From Polyporus tsugae (Eukaryota; Basidiomycota; Agaricomycetes; Polyporales; Polyporaceae), in the NCBI GenBank assembly GCA_024305745.1, contig JAHRBS010000004.1:496001-560000 (forward strand): 64,000 nt of DNA, in the 5' to 3' direction. The position numbers and the translations under genes were made by a program. The notes beneath the pieces are model-generated. The model did no database searches. It had not been told where the DNA came from and worked only from the letters and a program-made list of their open reading frames with translations. Positions 61,272 to 64,000 of the stretch are shown here, in pieces (the stretch's first letter is position 1; every line of letters starts with the position of its first letter).

Positions 61272-63157
61272 TTTCTCTTGCTCCCCCCAGAGCTTCATAT
61301 CAGAATATTGCTACAACTAGATAATTGTAGTCTTAAGCGATGCCGCTCGGTGCAGTACATTTTTCATACACATCGTCTTGTCAACTGAGCTGGGAATATT
61401 CCAGGTTTGCAGAGATCTGGCAGCGTTGATCTCGTCCGAGGTTGCCTTGCGATATAAGGTCGAACTCGCACAGGCAGGGATGATTGAGGATCCTCTAGGT
61501 TCAGCTCGAACGTCTCTCTCCGAACGTCTCGAGAAGGTGAAAGCATATCGAGCCGCCTGGCAGATGCCCACAGTGGTCGTCGACACCCGTTTTCCGCAGC
61601 GCCCTGATCGACTGTGTCTGCTCCCAATGACAGGCGGCGTCCTCCCATTTGTCGCCGGTCCGCATGCCCTCAATTTTTGGAAACCAGGGTCGAGTTTGCG
61701 CGGAGTTCTCGAAGTGCGGAGATCGTGCAGCGCAGCGCTGCAGAACATCCGGTACTCTTCAATCTCAGTGGACCTAGAGCAAGATTTGGTAGTACTGACA
61801 ACAGAAACGTGGTACCCGGGGTGAGCACATTGCCTTTTATGCTTCAGACGTCGACATCTACATTTCGATGATTGTCAGCATGCCAAGCGTGGGCGAATAC
61901 CGAGTGCATTTGCTCACAACGGCATGTATTCCGCACCCGCTGGCCGCCGTGCCTGAACCTCGAGGACCGGGAGGGTGGCTTCCCCCGCCCCATATCACCA
62001 ACGTACGGTCTGCAACGGAGATATTCGGGGAGCTCGTCGCATGGTCCGTCAGCACGAATCCGAGTCAGATTCTCGTGTGGAACTGGAAGACAGGCGGCAT
62101 TCTGTTGGTTTGTGCTCTCCTTCCACGCAGTATTCCCCGTGCCTTACTCTTCTCATTTTTGCAGAAAACCACCCCATACGCGGCCAAGTCGTGCTTCAAG
62201 TTCCTCGACGACTCTCACCTGCTTGTCTTATTTGACCAAGACTTGCGCATCTACGAGTTCTCCCCGCTGACATCCTCCTCGGGCATCCAAAACCCTCCCG
62301 TGCCGCCCGCCACAATTGACAACTATCCCTGTGTCCTTCGCCTGCCTCCTTTTGCCTACGAAGCGGTCCGTTTATTGGGCCTGATGCTCTGCCTGCAGAG
62401 CTCCTCGGACGGCTCTTTGACAGCGTCGTTGTTCCGCCACGACCCAAACCTGAAGATCGTGTGCATTGCGCTCAAACTGGGATCCACCGCTCGCGAGGAC
62501 CTGCTCAACTGCAACTTCGAACACTACATGTTCCTCATCCCCGTCTCCGCCCTCCTCTCCCAATTTCAGCGAGCTCGCAGCTCCAGCGCCGGCCTGGACG
62601 ATGCGCCCGTGCCCCGCGACGTCCCCTGGGAAGACTGGGGGCCCCCGAGCTGTCGGGTGTTCAAGACGGCTTCCATGCCAGACGCAGGGGTGTCAGGCAC
62701 GAAGGTGACGATGAGCAGACGGCTGGGCTGGGAATCTGGCGGCAGACGCGCCCGATTCCTCCATCAGGTCATCGACATCAACCCCTTTGCGGTGGACGGC
62801 GGCCTGGGTGTCGATCCTCCCTCGACGGCTGCCGCACCTCTCGTAGACCCGGGCGAGGGCGGCTGCATCACGGACTGCCGGTTCTTCCACGGCCCTATCC
62901 GCTCTGAGATTCCGTACACCATGGCGGCGCACGAGGTATCCCTGGAGTTGGAGGCCGGGGCGGATGCGCAGCGGAATTCCGGAGGGCATGAACTGGTCGC
63001 GTTCGAGGATCAATGGATGTTTGTCGGTGTCGTCCCCTCGCGCCGTCTTCCCCGTGTTGGCGCTGACGATGTCTGCTACCAGCTGTATATGGAGCGGTCT
63101 GATCCGGCGGGACCGACTCAGTTTACTTCTACGGGCGTGCACACGCTGCAGATTTAA
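61272..63157 (+). CDS. F-box protein with C-terminal beta-rich (WD-like) region
   Basis: Exons inferred: up to 61349, 61405-61820, 61879-62107 and 62165-63157, all joining in frame. The first holds a degenerate F-box (LLLPPELHIRILLQLDNCSL, then KRCRS), continued after a 55-nt intron by VCRDLAALISSEVALRYKVE and LAQAGMIEDP. This order is typical of a large basidiomycete F-box family whose C-terminal part has repeated beta segments such as SQILVWNWKTGGILL, FKFLDDSHLLVLF and MFVGVVPSRRLPR. The third intron (57 nt) contains no stop, so intron retention would still give an open frame. Stop at 63155-63157. The true start is not found: the frame is open back to a TAA at 61161-61163 without an ATG, so an upstream exon is likely. 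Expected role: substrate receptor of an SCF ubiquitin ligase; target unknown. Confidence 0.75.
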
Positions 63158-63370
63158 CTTGGCCCGCGTATCGCACCCCTTCCAACAATCTGTACGTTTT
63201 CCGTTCAGATGCAACGGTGTTCCGGAGCTGATATGACAATGTCTGGAACCAGTCATAGGATGCGTATCGCCTTGTCAAAGATACGACTCCAACACAATCC
63301 AGTCAACACTGAGAGACCGCTCGTATCGCACCGAAGCACTTGCCGCCAACCCATCCCAATCCCGCCCCCC

Positions 63371-64000
63371 TCACAACGACCTCCATAACCCTGCATACGA
63401 TTGTTGCGCAAGATGTATTCGTACTTCCTCTGAAGTGTCCGGATGACCGCCGACGCAGGATACAAATGTCTCCACTGGCCGCGCCATGATCGTATCTACG
63501 ACCTTGTGACTCGGAGTGAGATGTTCCAGTGAGGCACAGAATGGGTATCGCGTCATCCTGTCTCTCAGGAGTTGCGCCACGAACTGGTCGATGCTCACCA
63601 GATGTGGCACTCGCGAGTCGTCAACACTTATTCTTGAGGTGCCGCGCGGACGCGCAACAAGAAACACTCTGCGGGACGCAGCGAAGATCCGTCCGAAACA
63701 TGAGGCCGAGAGCTTCTCTGACAAGACCGTCTCTTCTGAGACCTTGAATACGAGCAGCTGCTTCAGGGCCTATCGGAAGGTTCTCGCTACTCCGATGCAT
63801 GCGTACTAGTAGTGCCAGAGGGCTCGTCAGCCTCATTCCGGAGCCAGTGCCACTGGAAGCGTATCGATCGTATACGTACACACTTTTCAAGCACATGAAG
63901 AGATCCCTGGGTCCGATAGTTGGATGGTGACAAGGCTTTCTTGTTCTCGTTGGGTCAACACAAGGTCAATATCAAAGTTATGGCCATGGGTGCCAGGCCG
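63371..64000 (-). CDS. Unidentified protein, C-terminal part, runs off right edge
   Basis: A minus-strand frame of about 130 codons (about 63763 to the stop at 63371-63373) has protein-like composition and a plausible 5' acceptor (CCGATAG before ALKQLLVFKV, near 63763). It contains VSIDQFVAQLLRDRM, TRYPFCASLEHL and PVETFVSCVGGHP. Coding sequence further right, on the minus strand, presumably continues outside the window. I do not recognise the family. It lies tail-to-tail with the right F-box gene, 213 bp apart. Confidence 0.45.

Overview
The window looks like nuclear DNA of a mushroom-forming basidiomycete (Agaricomycetes, probably a polypore-type wood decayer). The reasons are: genes on both strands cut by many short GT-AG introns of about 45-70 nt with CTNAC-like branch points, GC-rich coding sequence, F-box families of the basidiomycete type, and a decayed I66 'mushroom' peptidase inhibitor. 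No tRNA, rRNA, CRISPR or bacterial-type operon was seen. Exon limits are my own reading of splice sites and reading frames; none was checked against RNA.

The dominant content is a cluster of very large, intron-rich genes for one protein family, a TRANK1-like superfamily 1 (UvrD-type) helicase. Four gene bodies are complete in the window: copy A (1218-9780, minus), copy B (12334-20864, minus), copy C (37801-46345, plus) and the divergent copy D (51733-59454, plus). The 5' end of another lies at the left edge (copy 0, 1-447, minus), and a C-terminal relic lies at 21590-21870. The domain order is: a conserved N-terminal region, a RelE/ParE-like segment, the SF1 helicase core (Walker A, DEAQD, GDTAQ, NYRSH, SKGLEF, TRAR motifs), TPR-like helices, one CCCH zinc finger, and a C-terminal helical part with an IQ-like stretch. 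Copy C is intact apart from what looks like a one-base loss in the Walker A lysine codon.

The cluster arose partly by segmental duplication. The unit is a DBP3-type DEAD-box helicase gene placed head-to-head with a TRANK1-like gene, with a conserved element of about 0.2 kb between them. One intact DBP3 gene (31795-34079, minus) remains, plus two decayed copies (10930-12165 plus; 35225-36710 minus). The 0.2-kb element occurs four times (9948-10137, 21030-21218, 34892-35038, 37445-37640).

Between the duplicated blocks is ordinary single-copy sequence: a long proline-rich/coiled-coil protein of unknown function (22060-28177, plus) and an oxysterol-binding-protein homologue of the short Osh/Kes1 type (29009-31356, minus). 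To the right of copy C lie an F-box/LRR-like protein (46505-48283, minus), an I66 peptidase-inhibitor gene interrupted by a nonsense codon (about 48750-49412, minus), copy D, a second F-box protein (61272-63157, plus) and an unidentified gene running off the right edge (63371-64000, minus). DBP3 and the oxysterol-binding protein are housekeeping. The helicase, F-box and inhibitor genes are the expanding, accessory-type part of the window.
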